DNA of 24,785 nucleotides from JAWODU01 sp046483125 (lineage in GTDB: Bacteria > Verrucomicrobiota > Kiritimatiellia > UBA8416 > JAWODU01). Location: assembly GCA_046483125.1 (NCBI GenBank), contig JAWODU010000056.1, forward strand, positions 1-24,785, given 5' to 3'. The position numbers were made by a program, and so were the translations under genes. Below are positions 7,561-14,864 of the stretch, in pieces. The notes beneath the pieces are model-generated. The model saw nothing but the letters and a program-made list of their open reading frames with translations. It was not told the DNA's origin and made no database searches. Positions within the stretch are counted from its first letter, which is position 1. Each line of letters starts with the position of its first letter.

Positions 7561-9435
7561 ATGGCCAAATCAGCAGGGACAAAAAAGAAAACATCCGGAA
7601 AAAGTGCGCGAAACGGGAAAAAGTCGGCGCGTCAGAAAAAACGCGGCGGCAAGGCTGTTCGTTCGGGCAAGACGGGGCGCCGGGGCGCGAGGGCCGGCGG
7701 GAAGTCGCGGTCTGCGGGAAGGAAACCCGGAGGGCGTGGTAAAACGCAAGGCAGGAAGAAGCCGGAGAAGAAAATGGCAACCGCGGAAAAGGAAAAGAAA
7801 GTCGACAGGGAAATGCCGACAGCGGAGCGCAGTGAAAAACTCAAGTCGCTGATCCGGCTGGCGGATGAACAGGGGTATCTGACTTTTGACGATATCAATG
7901 AAATGCTTCCCGACGACGTGATCAGCGCCGAGGAGATGGAATCCTACCTTACCCTTCTCCGGAGCATGGATATTGAGATTATAGAATCATCTTCTGTCGA
8001 TAAATACCGGAAGGAATCCAAGAAACAGCAGAAGTCCGAACGCGAATCACGTTTCGCCTTTTTTGATGATCCTATCCGGATGTATCTTCATCAGATGGGG
8101 CAGGTTCCATTGCTCACGCGGGAACAGGAAGTGGAAATTTGCAAGAGGATAGAAAAGGCGGAAATCAGCGTTAAGTGCAGGCTTAATGAATTCGCCTTCA
8201 CTTGCGGCCTGTATCTGGACCTTGTGGCGATGCTGGAGGAAGGCAACGAACGTTTTGACCGGGTGGTAATAGACAAATTCGTGGACAGCAGGGACGGGTA
8301 TTTCAATGCGTTGCCGAGAATAAAGCGTGAGATTGTGCGATGGCACGGTAAGCTTGTCCGGAATTTTGAAGGTCTGAGGAAAAGAGGAATATCCGGGAGC
8401 GAAAAAACGCGCAAGACCAGGGAGATGGAGAAGGCAAGAAAACAGATGGGCAAGGCATTCGACAAGCTCCACTTTAAACAGAAGGTCATAGAAAATATGG
8501 CCGTTCAGGCGGAAGAGAAGAACAGGGAGTATAAAAATATTCTCAGCAGAATGGAAGCCGTCAGCATGATGCGGAAGAGCAAAAAACGCGAGAGAAATCT
8601 CAGGCGTAACCGTGACCGGCTCCGCAAAATGGAATTTGAAGCCTGTATGAATAAAGAAGAACTCGGCGCGAACCTGGCGGAAGTAGCCGAGTCAATGAAA
8701 AACGGCCAGAAGGCGAGAACCGAAATGGTCGAGGCGAACCTGCGTCTGGTTATAAGCATAGTGAAAAAATACATGAACAGGGGTCTGTCTTTCCTTGACC
8801 TGATCCAGGAAGGGAACACGGGCCTGATGAAGGCGGTAGAGAAGTTCGAATACAGGAGGGGCTACAAGTTCAGCACGTACGCCACATGGTGGATCAGGCA
8901 GGCGGCGACAAGGGCAATTGCCGATCAGGCACGGACAATCCGTATCCCCGTGCACATGATTGAGACTATTAACAGACTGTTGAGGGTCCAGAAGAAGCTG
9001 GTGCAGGAATACGGGCGGGAGCCCACGCCGGAGGAGGCAGCTTCGGAGATGGACATGGTCGTGGAAAGGGTGCGGGCGGTTTACAAGATGGCGCAGCAGC
9101 CTATTTCGCTCCAGAGCCCTATCGGGGAGGGGGACGACGCGCATTTCGGCGATTTCATCGAGGACAAGGCGGCGGAAAACCCCTCGGAAATGACAGCATA
9201 CAGCATGCTGAGAGAACGTCTGAAATCGGTGTTGAGCACGCTGACAGGCCGGGAGAAAGCGGTACTTGACTACCGTTTTGGCCTGACCGACGGTTATTCC
9301 AGGACGCTTGAAGAGGTGGGAAGGCAGTTTAATGTGACCCGCGAGAGAATTCGCCAGATTGAAGCGAAGGCCCTTCGAAAGCTCAGGCACCCGACCAGGA
9401 TGCGGAAGCTGGAAGGCTTTCTTGAAATGAAATAA
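7561..9435 (+). CDS. rpoD: Primary RNA polymerase sigma factor (sigma-70)
   Basis: A 624-residue housekeeping sigma factor. Region 1.1 is at about 88-145, region 1.2 at about 165-200 ('DPIRMYLHQMGQVPLLTREQE'), then a long charged non-conserved region to about 385. Region 2 is at about 388-465, with 'ANLRLVISIVKKY' and the -10-binding 'GYKFSTYATWWIRQA'. Region 3 is at about 466-545 and region 4 at about 555-615, with the -35-binding 'TRERIRQIEAKALRKLRHP'. Unusually, a basic tail precedes region 1.1: of the first 68 residues, 27 are Lys or Arg and none is acidic (first Glu at 69). The tail is rich in Gly, Ser and Ala, like histone H1-type tails. Such extensions are, to my knowledge, seen in some PVC bacteria. 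No strong Shine-Dalgarno sequence precedes the ATG. Confidence 0.97.
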   Translation: MAKSAGTKKKTSGKSARNGKKSARQKKRGGKAVRSGKTGRRGARAGGKSRSAGRKPGGRGKTQGRKKPEKKMATAEKEKKVDREMPTAERSEKLKSLIRLADEQGYLTFDDINEMLPDDVISAEEMESYLTLLRSMDIEIIESSSVDKYRKESKKQQKSERESRFAFFDDPIRMYLHQMGQVPLLTREQEVEICKRIEKAEISVKCRLNEFAFTCGLYLDLVAMLEEGNERFDRVVIDKFVDSRDGYFNALPRIKREIVRWHGKLVRNFEGLRKRGISGSEKTRKTREMEKARKQMGKAFDKLHFKQKVIENMAVQAEEKNREYKNILSRMEAVSMMRKSKKRERNLRRNRDRLRKMEFEACMNKEELGANLAEVAESMKNGQKARTEMVEANLRLVISIVKKYMNRGLSFLDLIQEGNTGLMKAVEKFEYRRGYKFSTYATWWIRQAATRAIADQARTIRIPVHMIETINRLLRVQKKLVQEYGREPTPEEAASEMDMVVERVRAVYKMAQQPISLQSPIGEGDDAHFGDFIEDKAAENPSEMTAYSMLRERLKSVLSTLTGREKAVLDYRFGLTDGYSRTLEEVGRQFNVTRERIRQIEAKALRKLRHPTRMRKLEGFLEMK

Positions 9436-9458
9436 GGGCAGAACGGAGGGAGAGAGTC

Positions 9459-9854
9459 ATGTATACACGTTTTTTCTTCGAGAACACCGCGCTTGTGGTT
9501 TCGATATTTGCGCTCGTATGGTTTCTGGCAGGAGTGTGGATGGGGTTTGTGCTCCGGGCACGGAACGGGGCAAAGAAACCGCGAAGGGCCGGGAAGAGCG
9601 GATCGACTGAGATCTATGTCGGTAATCTTTCGTATGACGTGGAAGAAAAGGATTTACAGAAGGCATTCAAACAATTTGGAGAGGTACTGAGTGCCAGGGT
9701 GATCCGCAACAAGGCCAATGGTAAGTCAAAGGGGTACGGTTTCGTACGCATGGGTGATTCGTCGGCTGCCGGGGATGCCATCAGGAGCCTTGAGGGCACT
9801 CAACTCAAGGGCCGAAGGATCGTGGCCAACGAAGCTAAGAGTCAGGCCCGGTAA
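9459..9854 (+). CDS. Membrane-anchored RRM RNA-binding protein
   Basis: A 131-residue protein in two parts. Residues about 10-32 form one hydrophobic membrane segment followed by a basic stretch (RARNGAKKPRRAGK). Residues 49-130 form a complete RNA recognition motif with RNP2 'IYVGNL' and RNP1 'KGYGFVRM', the aromatic residues that stack on RNA being present. Bacterial RRM proteins are usually about 80-100 residues and soluble, so the N-terminal anchor is unusual. By the positive-inside rule the RRM should face the cytoplasm. A strong ribosome site (GGAGG) precedes ATG 9459, only 23 bases after rpoD, so the two genes are probably co-transcribed. Its 3' end overlaps the converging DJ-1/PfpI gene by 20 bases. 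Role inferred: tethering RNA at the inner membrane. Confidence 0.9.
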   Translation: MYTRFFFENTALVVSIFALVWFLAGVWMGFVLRARNGAKKPRRAGKSGSTEIYVGNLSYDVEEKDLQKAFKQFGEVLSARVIRNKANGKSKGYGFVRMGDSSAAGDAIRSLEGTQLKGRRIVANEAKSQAR

Positions 9855-10446
9855 CGTAATCGGGGTTCAGGTGGATCATCTCTTCGGCCACCGTTTCCGC
9901 TTTTGCGGGTCCTGCAACACAGGCTACTATTGTAAGCGCGAAGTCGAGGGCCGTACCAGGTCCCTGGCTTGTAATGATTCCGCCGTCCACCACAATCCGC
10001 TTGTCGATGCGTTGGGCTTGCGTAATCCGGCGGGTGACCGACGGATGACACGTGATTGTCCGGCCCTTGAGTATTCCCGAGGCCTGCAGTACGAGAGGCC
10101 CGGCACAAACCGCCGCGCATATTTTGCCCCGGTGGTGCAGTCCCCGGACGGCGTATGCGGCTCGACTGCTGGCGCAAAGGGCGGTTACGCCGGCCAGTCC
10201 GCCGGGGATCGCAATAACGTCAAAATCGGAGTGCGTTATTTCATTCCAGCGAACGTCCGGCATGAGCCCGACACCTCTCGAACCCGTGACGGGGGACAGG
10301 GATACGGTTCTTTGTGCTGAGCCGGAGATGTCGTCGGGAGTGGCCGAGGACACCTCCAGGCCGCCGCGGCGCAGTGTGTCCATAATAATGACCGCTTCCA
10401 TCTCTTCGACGCCGTCTGCGAGTGGGACAAGAACTTTTTGCGGCAT
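9835..10446 (-). CDS. DJ-1/PfpI family protein
   Basis: A 203-residue protein of the DJ-1/ThiJ/PfpI superfamily. The N-terminal strand and helix 'LVPLADGVEEMEAVI' carry the conserved Glu (E17). The nucleophile elbow is 'AAVCAGP' with Cys114, and 'TCHPS' supplies His134, matching the Glu-Cys-His arrangement of DJ-1. Members include glyoxalase III-like and chaperone-type stress proteins; which applies is not clear, and protein deglycation is a disputed role for the family. The ATG at 10446 has an excellent ribosome site (AAAGGAGG). It is transcribed towards the rpoD-RRM pair and overlaps the RRM gene end by 20 bases. Confidence 0.92.
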   Translation of the reverse strand: MPQKVLVPLADGVEEMEAVIIMDTLRRGGLEVSSATPDDISGSAQRTVSLSPVTGSRGVGLMPDVRWNEITHSDFDVIAIPGGLAGVTALCASSRAAYAVRGLHHRGKICAAVCAGPLVLQASGILKGRTITCHPSVTRRITQAQRIDKRIVVDGGIITSQGPGTALDFALTIVACVAGPAKAETVAEEMIHLNPDYVTGPDS

Positions 10447-10481
10447 GGTGGACCTCCTTTAATTGCTCGATTGTGATATTC

Positions 10482-10510
10482 AGATTAACAGGAAATCGGG
10501 CCGTTGGCAA
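10482..10510 (-). promoter_or_regulatory. Candidate promoter for the DJ-1/PfpI gene
   Basis: On the minus strand, TTGCCA (10505-10510) is separated by 17 bases from TAATCT (10482-10487), which is preceded by TGT, an extended -10 feature. The leader would be about 30 bases and includes the strong Shine-Dalgarno sequence. Confidence 0.4.
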
Positions 10511-10552
10511 ATTTCCTTGCTCGTCGATCACCCGGGGCGGAGCTTTTGCCGC

Positions 10553-10581
10553 TTGCGTGTCCTGGCGCCGGCAGGTACCAT
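10553..10581 (+). promoter_or_regulatory. Candidate promoter for thrC, possibly leaderless
   Basis: TTGCGT (10553-10558), a 17-base spacer and TACCAT (10576-10581) end six bases before the thrC ATG at 10588. If used, transcription would begin at or next to the start codon. Each box matches consensus at about four positions, so this is tentative. Confidence 0.25.
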
Positions 10582-10587
10582 GGTTCT

Positions 10588-11970
10588 ATGCGGTACGTGA
10601 GTACAAGAGGAGGAATGAAGGAAGCGTCGTTCTCGGAAGCCGTTATGACGGGGCTGGCTCCTGACGGAGGGCTGATTGTGCCCGGGCGGGTTCCGGATGT
10701 ATCGGGAAAACTCGAGACATGGAGTTCTCTTTCATACCGGGATCTCGCCTTAGAGATATTGAAGGAATTTACGGACCTGCGGGAACCGGCGCTGAAAGCC
10801 CTGATAGACAAGAGCTATTCTGTTTTTGCCGCGCCTGAAGTGACTCCGGTACGGAAAGTCGGGTGCATGCACGTATTGGAATTGTTTCACGGCCCGACTC
10901 TTTCTTTTAAGGATATAGCGCTGCAGTTTCTGGGAAATCTATTCGAGCTTGTGCTGACGTCTTCCGGCGGACGTATCAATATTCTTGGCGCTACGAGCGG
11001 GGATACCGGAAGTGCGGCGATTTACGGGGTGAGGGGTAAAAGGAACCTTTCTATTTTCATGATGCACCCGAAGGGGCGGATCAGCGAAACCCAGGAAAGA
11101 CAGATGACCACAGTACTCGATGATAACGTGATGAACATCGCGCTGGAGGGTACGTTTGACGATTGCCAGAAAGTGGCAAAAACGCTTTTCAGAGATCTGG
11201 GATTCAAGCGGCGATTCGCTCTGAGCGCGGTGAATTCCATAAACTGGGTCAGGATCGTCTGCCAGGTTGTCTACTATTTTTACGCGGCATTCAGAGTGAT
11301 GGAGAGATCGGGGAGAGAACGTGTCCGGTTTTCGGTGCCGACCGGAAACTTCGGGGATATCTTTGCGGGGTTCATGGCCGGACGTATGGGTTTGCCGATA
11401 GAACGGCTGGTTCTTGCCACAAATGAGAACGATATTCTGGCCAGATTTTTCAATACGGGCAGATACGAACGGGGATCTGTTAAGAGTACAATCAGTCCGG
11501 CGATGGATATACAGGTGGCCAGCAACTTTGAGCGGTATCTCTATTACAGAGAAGGAGAGGACGCCGGCAGAGTAAGGGACATGATGACGGAATTTGAGCA
11601 AAGCGGTGTTCTGGAAACAGCCGACGGCGCGGTCGAGAATTTCATTACGGCCGGGACAGCCGGGACCGGAGAGGCGCTTGATGTGATACGAGACATTTAC
11701 CGGAGTGAAAATTATGTTGTGGATCCGCACACGGCCGTGGGCATCGCCGTGGGGCGGACACAGGCATCGGCGGATATTCCTCTGATCTGTCTTGCTACGG
11801 CTCACCCGGCCAAATTTGCCGAGTCGGTATCGAAGGCAACCAACGGATACACTCCCCGGCACCCGTCGCTGGACAGGCTCGCGGATCTCCCCGGAAGGTG
11901 TGCGGTCCTGCCTGCTTCCGTGTCCGCTGTACGGGAGTTCATAAAGGGGAACGCTGGAGGCGATGCATAA
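10588..11970 (+). CDS. thrC: Threonine synthase
   Basis: A 460-residue PLP enzyme that converts O-phospho-L-homoserine to L-threonine, the last step of threonine synthesis. Seen: the family start 'MRYVSTRGG', the PLP-binding Lys108 in 'GPTLSFKDIALQ', the phosphate-binding loop 'GATSGDTGSAA', and 'PTGNFGD' in the core. The length matches the E. coli-type enzyme. The frame is open from 10504, but ATG 10588 is chosen since it gives the canonical N-terminus. No Shine-Dalgarno sequence is visible. It is divergent from the DJ-1/PfpI gene (141-base gap), and rnr starts 29 bases downstream on the same strand, probably in the same transcript. Confidence 0.96.
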   Translation: MRYVSTRGGMKEASFSEAVMTGLAPDGGLIVPGRVPDVSGKLETWSSLSYRDLALEILKEFTDLREPALKALIDKSYSVFAAPEVTPVRKVGCMHVLELFHGPTLSFKDIALQFLGNLFELVLTSSGGRINILGATSGDTGSAAIYGVRGKRNLSIFMMHPKGRISETQERQMTTVLDDNVMNIALEGTFDDCQKVAKTLFRDLGFKRRFALSAVNSINWVRIVCQVVYYFYAAFRVMERSGRERVRFSVPTGNFGDIFAGFMAGRMGLPIERLVLATNENDILARFFNTGRYERGSVKSTISPAMDIQVASNFERYLYYREGEDAGRVRDMMTEFEQSGVLETADGAVENFITAGTAGTGEALDVIRDIYRSENYVVDPHTAVGIAVGRTQASADIPLICLATAHPAKFAESVSKATNGYTPRHPSLDRLADLPGRCAVLPASVSAVREFIKGNAGGDA

Positions 11971-11999
11971 CCGCCCGGTTTACTGAGCGGATCAATTAA

Positions 12000-14093
12000 A
12001 TGAGCAGGAACAGAATAGCCAGGGAAGTGCTGAATGTGCTTCGAAAACACGAGCCGCATGCCTGCAGTGTGTCCCGGATAGGCGCCGAAGGGAAATTCCA
12101 TGGAATCAGCGCCGGGAAACTGAGAAAGACACTGGAGGCCATGGCCCGGCACGGTGAAGTCGTAAAGGCTGAAGGACGCGGGTACATGATCGGAGCCGGC
12201 CGGAGGCAGGCTGTAGGAACCATTTCGATTACACCGGGAGGCAAGGGTTTCGTCAGCACAAAGGAAGAGGGACGCGATATTTTTATTCCCAAGGGAAGCT
12301 TGAGCACAGCGATGCCCGGCGACCTGGTGAGAGTACGCATAAGCACGGGGCGCGGAAAGGGAAGCAAAGCGGCGGTGAAGGATGCGCAATTGCCTCAAAG
12401 GACGGGGCGGGTTGTTGAAGTTCTGGAAAGAAGAACAGGCAGTCTGGTGGGAACGCTTCAGCGCAAGGGATCAACAACGTATGTCATCCCCTTGAACCGT
12501 GTGTACAGCAGGAAGGTAAGAGTGAAGGAGGAGGGCATGGCTGCGGCCGGGGATCTGGTGCTGGTGAAGCTGAAACAGTGGACGGATGCCAGGAGGGACC
12601 CGGAGGGGGAAATTGCAGGAAGAATAGGCAAGTCCACAGAACCGGGTTCGGATACGAAGGCGGTAATCAGCGAGTTCGGATTCCGGAAAGAGTTCCCGGC
12701 CGAAGTAATGCGGGAGGCCGATAAAGCGTGCGAACTCCTGAATGCGCCGGGGGAACGCCTGGATTGCCGGGGTAAGTACACATTGACTATCGATCCGGCG
12801 AGGGCAAAGGATTTCGACGACGCGCTTTCGCTGGAACGTAAAGCCGACGGTGCAAGAGTTCTTGGTGTGCATATCGCCGACGTGGCTCATTTTGCCGTTT
12901 TCGGTTCCGCAATGGACCGTGAGGCCCGCCTGCGGGGGAACAGTGTTTATCTGGCGGATACGGTTATACCAATGCTTCCGGAACAGTTGTCGAACAACGT
13001 ATGCAGTCTGAGACCGATGGAGGACAGGCTCGCACACTCGGTGTTTGTCACGTTTGATAAGAACGGAGAAGTAACGAAAGCTGATTTCGCCAGGACTATC
13101 ATAAAGTCAAGGGCCCGTCTCAATTACTCGGAAGCGGTAAAAGTGCTGGAACCCGGGCGGTATCCGGGTGAAACAGCCTTAGCGAAACCGACTGTTTCTC
13201 TTCTGCGTGATCTCTGGGGCCTGGCCGGTCAGCTTCGGGAGAAACGGTTCAGGCGCTACGCTCTTGACCTCGATATGCCGGAGTACGAGGTCGTCACGGA
13301 TAAAGACGGCGCGCCCGTGGAAATCCGCAGGATGGAAAATGACTCATCTCACCAGCTTATCGAGGAGTGCATGATCGCGGCGAATGAAGCCGTCGCCAGG
13401 CGCTTGAGCGACTCGGCCCGGCCTGGGGTTTATAGAATTCACGAGCCGCCTTCGCAAGAGAGACTGGAAGCGCTTGGCGTGGAGCTTCGTTCGATGGGTT
13501 TCAACCCGCCGCCCCTGGAGAACCGCAGGAATATGGCGCGATTCCTGAAGTCGGTGTGCGGTAAACCGACGGCGCACTACGTGCGTACGGCCGTATTGAA
13601 AAGCCTGAACCGTGCCGTCTACTCGCCGGAAAGCACAGAACATTTCGGTCTGGCGAAGAGGTACTACACGCATTTCACGTCCCCGATCAGGCGTTACCCG
13701 GATCTCGTTGTGCATCGTTTGCTTCAGTCCGTTGTCGGCCGCGGCGGAAATCGCGGATACTCGGACAAGGTTCTTGGAACGATAGCGACGTCGTGTTCAA
13801 CGAGTGAGCAGAAAGCGGATGAAGCCGAAAGAGTTCTCAAGGAGATAAAAGTATTCCGTTATCTCGAAGCTGAAGCCGGGTCGAGCCGGCCGAAAGTTCA
13901 TGATGCGGTAGTGGTAGGGGTGACAAGCTTCGGCATTTTTGTGGAGCTCCTTGACGTGGGCGCACAAGGCATGGTTCACATGAGGAAACTGGGATCAGGC
14001 GGCAGGGCCCTGAGGGTGGGCGCGCGCGTGAAGGCGGAGGTTGAATCCGTTGAAAGGGACACGCGGCGGCTGTCATGCAGGCTGGCGCGGTGA
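12000..14093 (+). CDS. rnr: Ribonuclease R
   Basis: A 697-residue 3'-5' exoribonuclease of the RNase II/R family, degrading structured RNA in the cytoplasm. Domains: winged helix (about 1-60), two cold-shock OB domains (about 70-220), RNB catalytic domain (about 245-570) and S1 domain (about 620-695, 'VVVGVTSFGIFVEL'). The active-site aspartates D265, D271, D273 and D274 in 'IDPARAKDFDDA' have exactly the spacing of E. coli RNase R (272/278/280/281), and 'HFTSPIRRYPDLVVHR' is present. It lacks the long basic C-terminal tail of the E. coli enzyme. The start ATG 12000 has no clear Shine-Dalgarno sequence. Its 3' end overlaps the converging nitroreductase gene by 21 bases. Confidence 0.96.
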   Translation: MSRNRIAREVLNVLRKHEPHACSVSRIGAEGKFHGISAGKLRKTLEAMARHGEVVKAEGRGYMIGAGRRQAVGTISITPGGKGFVSTKEEGRDIFIPKGSLSTAMPGDLVRVRISTGRGKGSKAAVKDAQLPQRTGRVVEVLERRTGSLVGTLQRKGSTTYVIPLNRVYSRKVRVKEEGMAAAGDLVLVKLKQWTDARRDPEGEIAGRIGKSTEPGSDTKAVISEFGFRKEFPAEVMREADKACELLNAPGERLDCRGKYTLTIDPARAKDFDDALSLERKADGARVLGVHIADVAHFAVFGSAMDREARLRGNSVYLADTVIPMLPEQLSNNVCSLRPMEDRLAHSVFVTFDKNGEVTKADFARTIIKSRARLNYSEAVKVLEPGRYPGETALAKPTVSLLRDLWGLAGQLREKRFRRYALDLDMPEYEVVTDKDGAPVEIRRMENDSSHQLIEECMIAANEAVARRLSDSARPGVYRIHEPPSQERLEALGVELRSMGFNPPPLENRRNMARFLKSVCGKPTAHYVRTAVLKSLNRAVYSPESTEHFGLAKRYYTHFTSPIRRYPDLVVHRLLQSVVGRGGNRGYSDKVLGTIATSCSTSEQKADEAERVLKEIKVFRYLEAEAGSSRPKVHDAVVVGVTSFGIFVELLDVGAQGMVHMRKLGSGGRALRVGARVKAEVESVERDTRRLSCRLAR

Positions 14094-14666
14094 ATACTGC
14101 ACTAGAATTTCGCCGAGAGGCCTCTTCGGAACATGATGAACGCCCGCGGAATCCCGCCAGTATCTGATACTGCCGTCACTGGCAACTGTTTCCAGCTCGA
14201 CCGTTTCGCCCGGTATTCCAAAGGCGAGTACAAGCAGTATTTCGTAGCGTTTGTCTATGGCCAGGTCCCGGCGGAGCGCTTTCCGGTCGATTGAGCCCAG
14301 AATACAGCATCCGAGTCCGTTTTCGGCTGAGGCAAGGGCGATAGTTTGAGCGGCAATTCCGTGATCGCATCCGAAAGAGCCGGCAATATCCTTGTCTCCG
14401 AGTATGATAATGTACGCTGTGGGTCGCTGGCCCTTCGCAGGGCCTTCCCATTCCGGAATATAACCCGCCCATGCCAGGTGCGGAAAGACACGGTTGTTTA
14501 TTGCGGTGTCGGCAATTGCCATGTACTTAAGGGGCTGTCTGTTGCCTCCGGAAGGAGAAAGTCTTGCCGCTTCGACCAGATTTATCAGTGTTTCACGGGG
14601 AACGGGTCTGTTTTCGTCAAACCGCCTGTAACTTCTGCTCCTGGCGACTAAATCCCGGAATTTCAC
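14073..14666 (-). CDS. Nitroreductase family protein
   Basis: A 197-residue FMN-dependent oxidoreductase of the nitroreductase superfamily. The N-terminal FMN-binding motif 'ARSRSYRRFDENRPVP' is followed by 'AARLSPSGGNRQPLKYMAI', and the C-terminal half has 'GIAAQTIALASAENGLGCCILGSI' and 'LVLAFGIPGE', all typical. The natural substrate cannot be read from sequence. The start is GTG at 14666 behind a strong ribosome site (AAGGAGG); it is transcribed towards rnr, overlapping it by 21 bases. A candidate promoter lies just upstream. Confidence 0.92.
   Translation of the reverse strand: MKFRDLVARSRSYRRFDENRPVPRETLINLVEAARLSPSGGNRQPLKYMAIADTAINNRVFPHLAWAGYIPEWEGPAKGQRPTAYIIILGDKDIAGSFGCDHGIAAQTIALASAENGLGCCILGSIDRKALRRDLAIDKRYEILLVLAFGIPGETVELETVASDGSIRYWRDSAGVHHVPKRPLGEILVQYSPRQPA
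14113..14129. terminator. Possible hairpin past the rnr stop
   Basis: Twenty bases after the rnr stop the sequence CCGAGAGGCCTCTTCGG is nearly self-complementary around AGGCCT, with one bulged base. There is no T-run after it, so it is at best an atypical terminator or a 3'-end protecting hairpin. It also lies inside the nitroreductase coding sequence. Confidence 0.25.
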
Positions 14667-14701
14667 GGGGACCTCCTTCTTGATGTAAGCTTCAATGCCC
14701 G

Positions 14702-14730
14702 AGTGTCCGATGCCGTCGCGGTCCTGTCAA
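14702..14730 (-). promoter_or_regulatory. Candidate promoter for the nitroreductase
   Basis: On the minus strand, a perfect TTGACA (14725-14730) is followed after 17 bases by GACACT (14702-14707). The -10 is weak. Distance to the GTG start at 14666 is about 35 bases, leaving room for the strong Shine-Dalgarno sequence. Confidence 0.35.
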
Positions 14731-14799
14731 GCGGTTCCTGGCCTGATATTGTTCCAAGGGATCTGCCTGCAGGGAAAGGCATGCGCCCGGGGATTTGAA

Positions 14800-14829
14800 T
14801 TGAGAGACTGTCGGTTTGAATGATAGGCT
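14800..14829 (+). promoter_or_regulatory. Candidate promoter for the GGDEF gene
   Basis: TTGAGA (14800-14805), an 18-base spacer and TAGGCT (14824-14829). Transcription would start near 14836, right at the beginning of the hairpin that precedes the ATG. Confidence 0.35.
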
Positions 14830-14836
14830 GGACGGA

Positions 14837-14864
14837 ACCGGGTGTCCACGCCCGGTAAACCGGT
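14837..14864 (+). promoter_or_regulatory. Leader hairpin before the GGDEF start codon
   Basis: ACCGGG (14837-14842) and CCCGGT (14851-14856) form a six-pair stem with an eight-base loop. A further ACCGGT at 14859-14864 abuts the ATG and could compete for the first arm. There is no Shine-Dalgarno sequence here, so translation may be weak or controlled by this structure. This is an inference from base pairing only. Confidence 0.35.

Noticed and set aside
8692..9390. A 232-codon minus-strand frame
   Set aside because: It is the reverse of the highly conserved rpoD regions 2 to 4 and shows no domain of its own.
10939..11862. A 307-codon minus-strand frame
   Set aside because: It is antisense to thrC, whose catalytic motifs are intact; composition is that of a shadow frame.
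14113..14129. Standard intrinsic terminator for rnr
   Set aside because: The hairpin is plausible but has no following T-run and lies inside the opposite gene, so it is listed only as a weak possibility.
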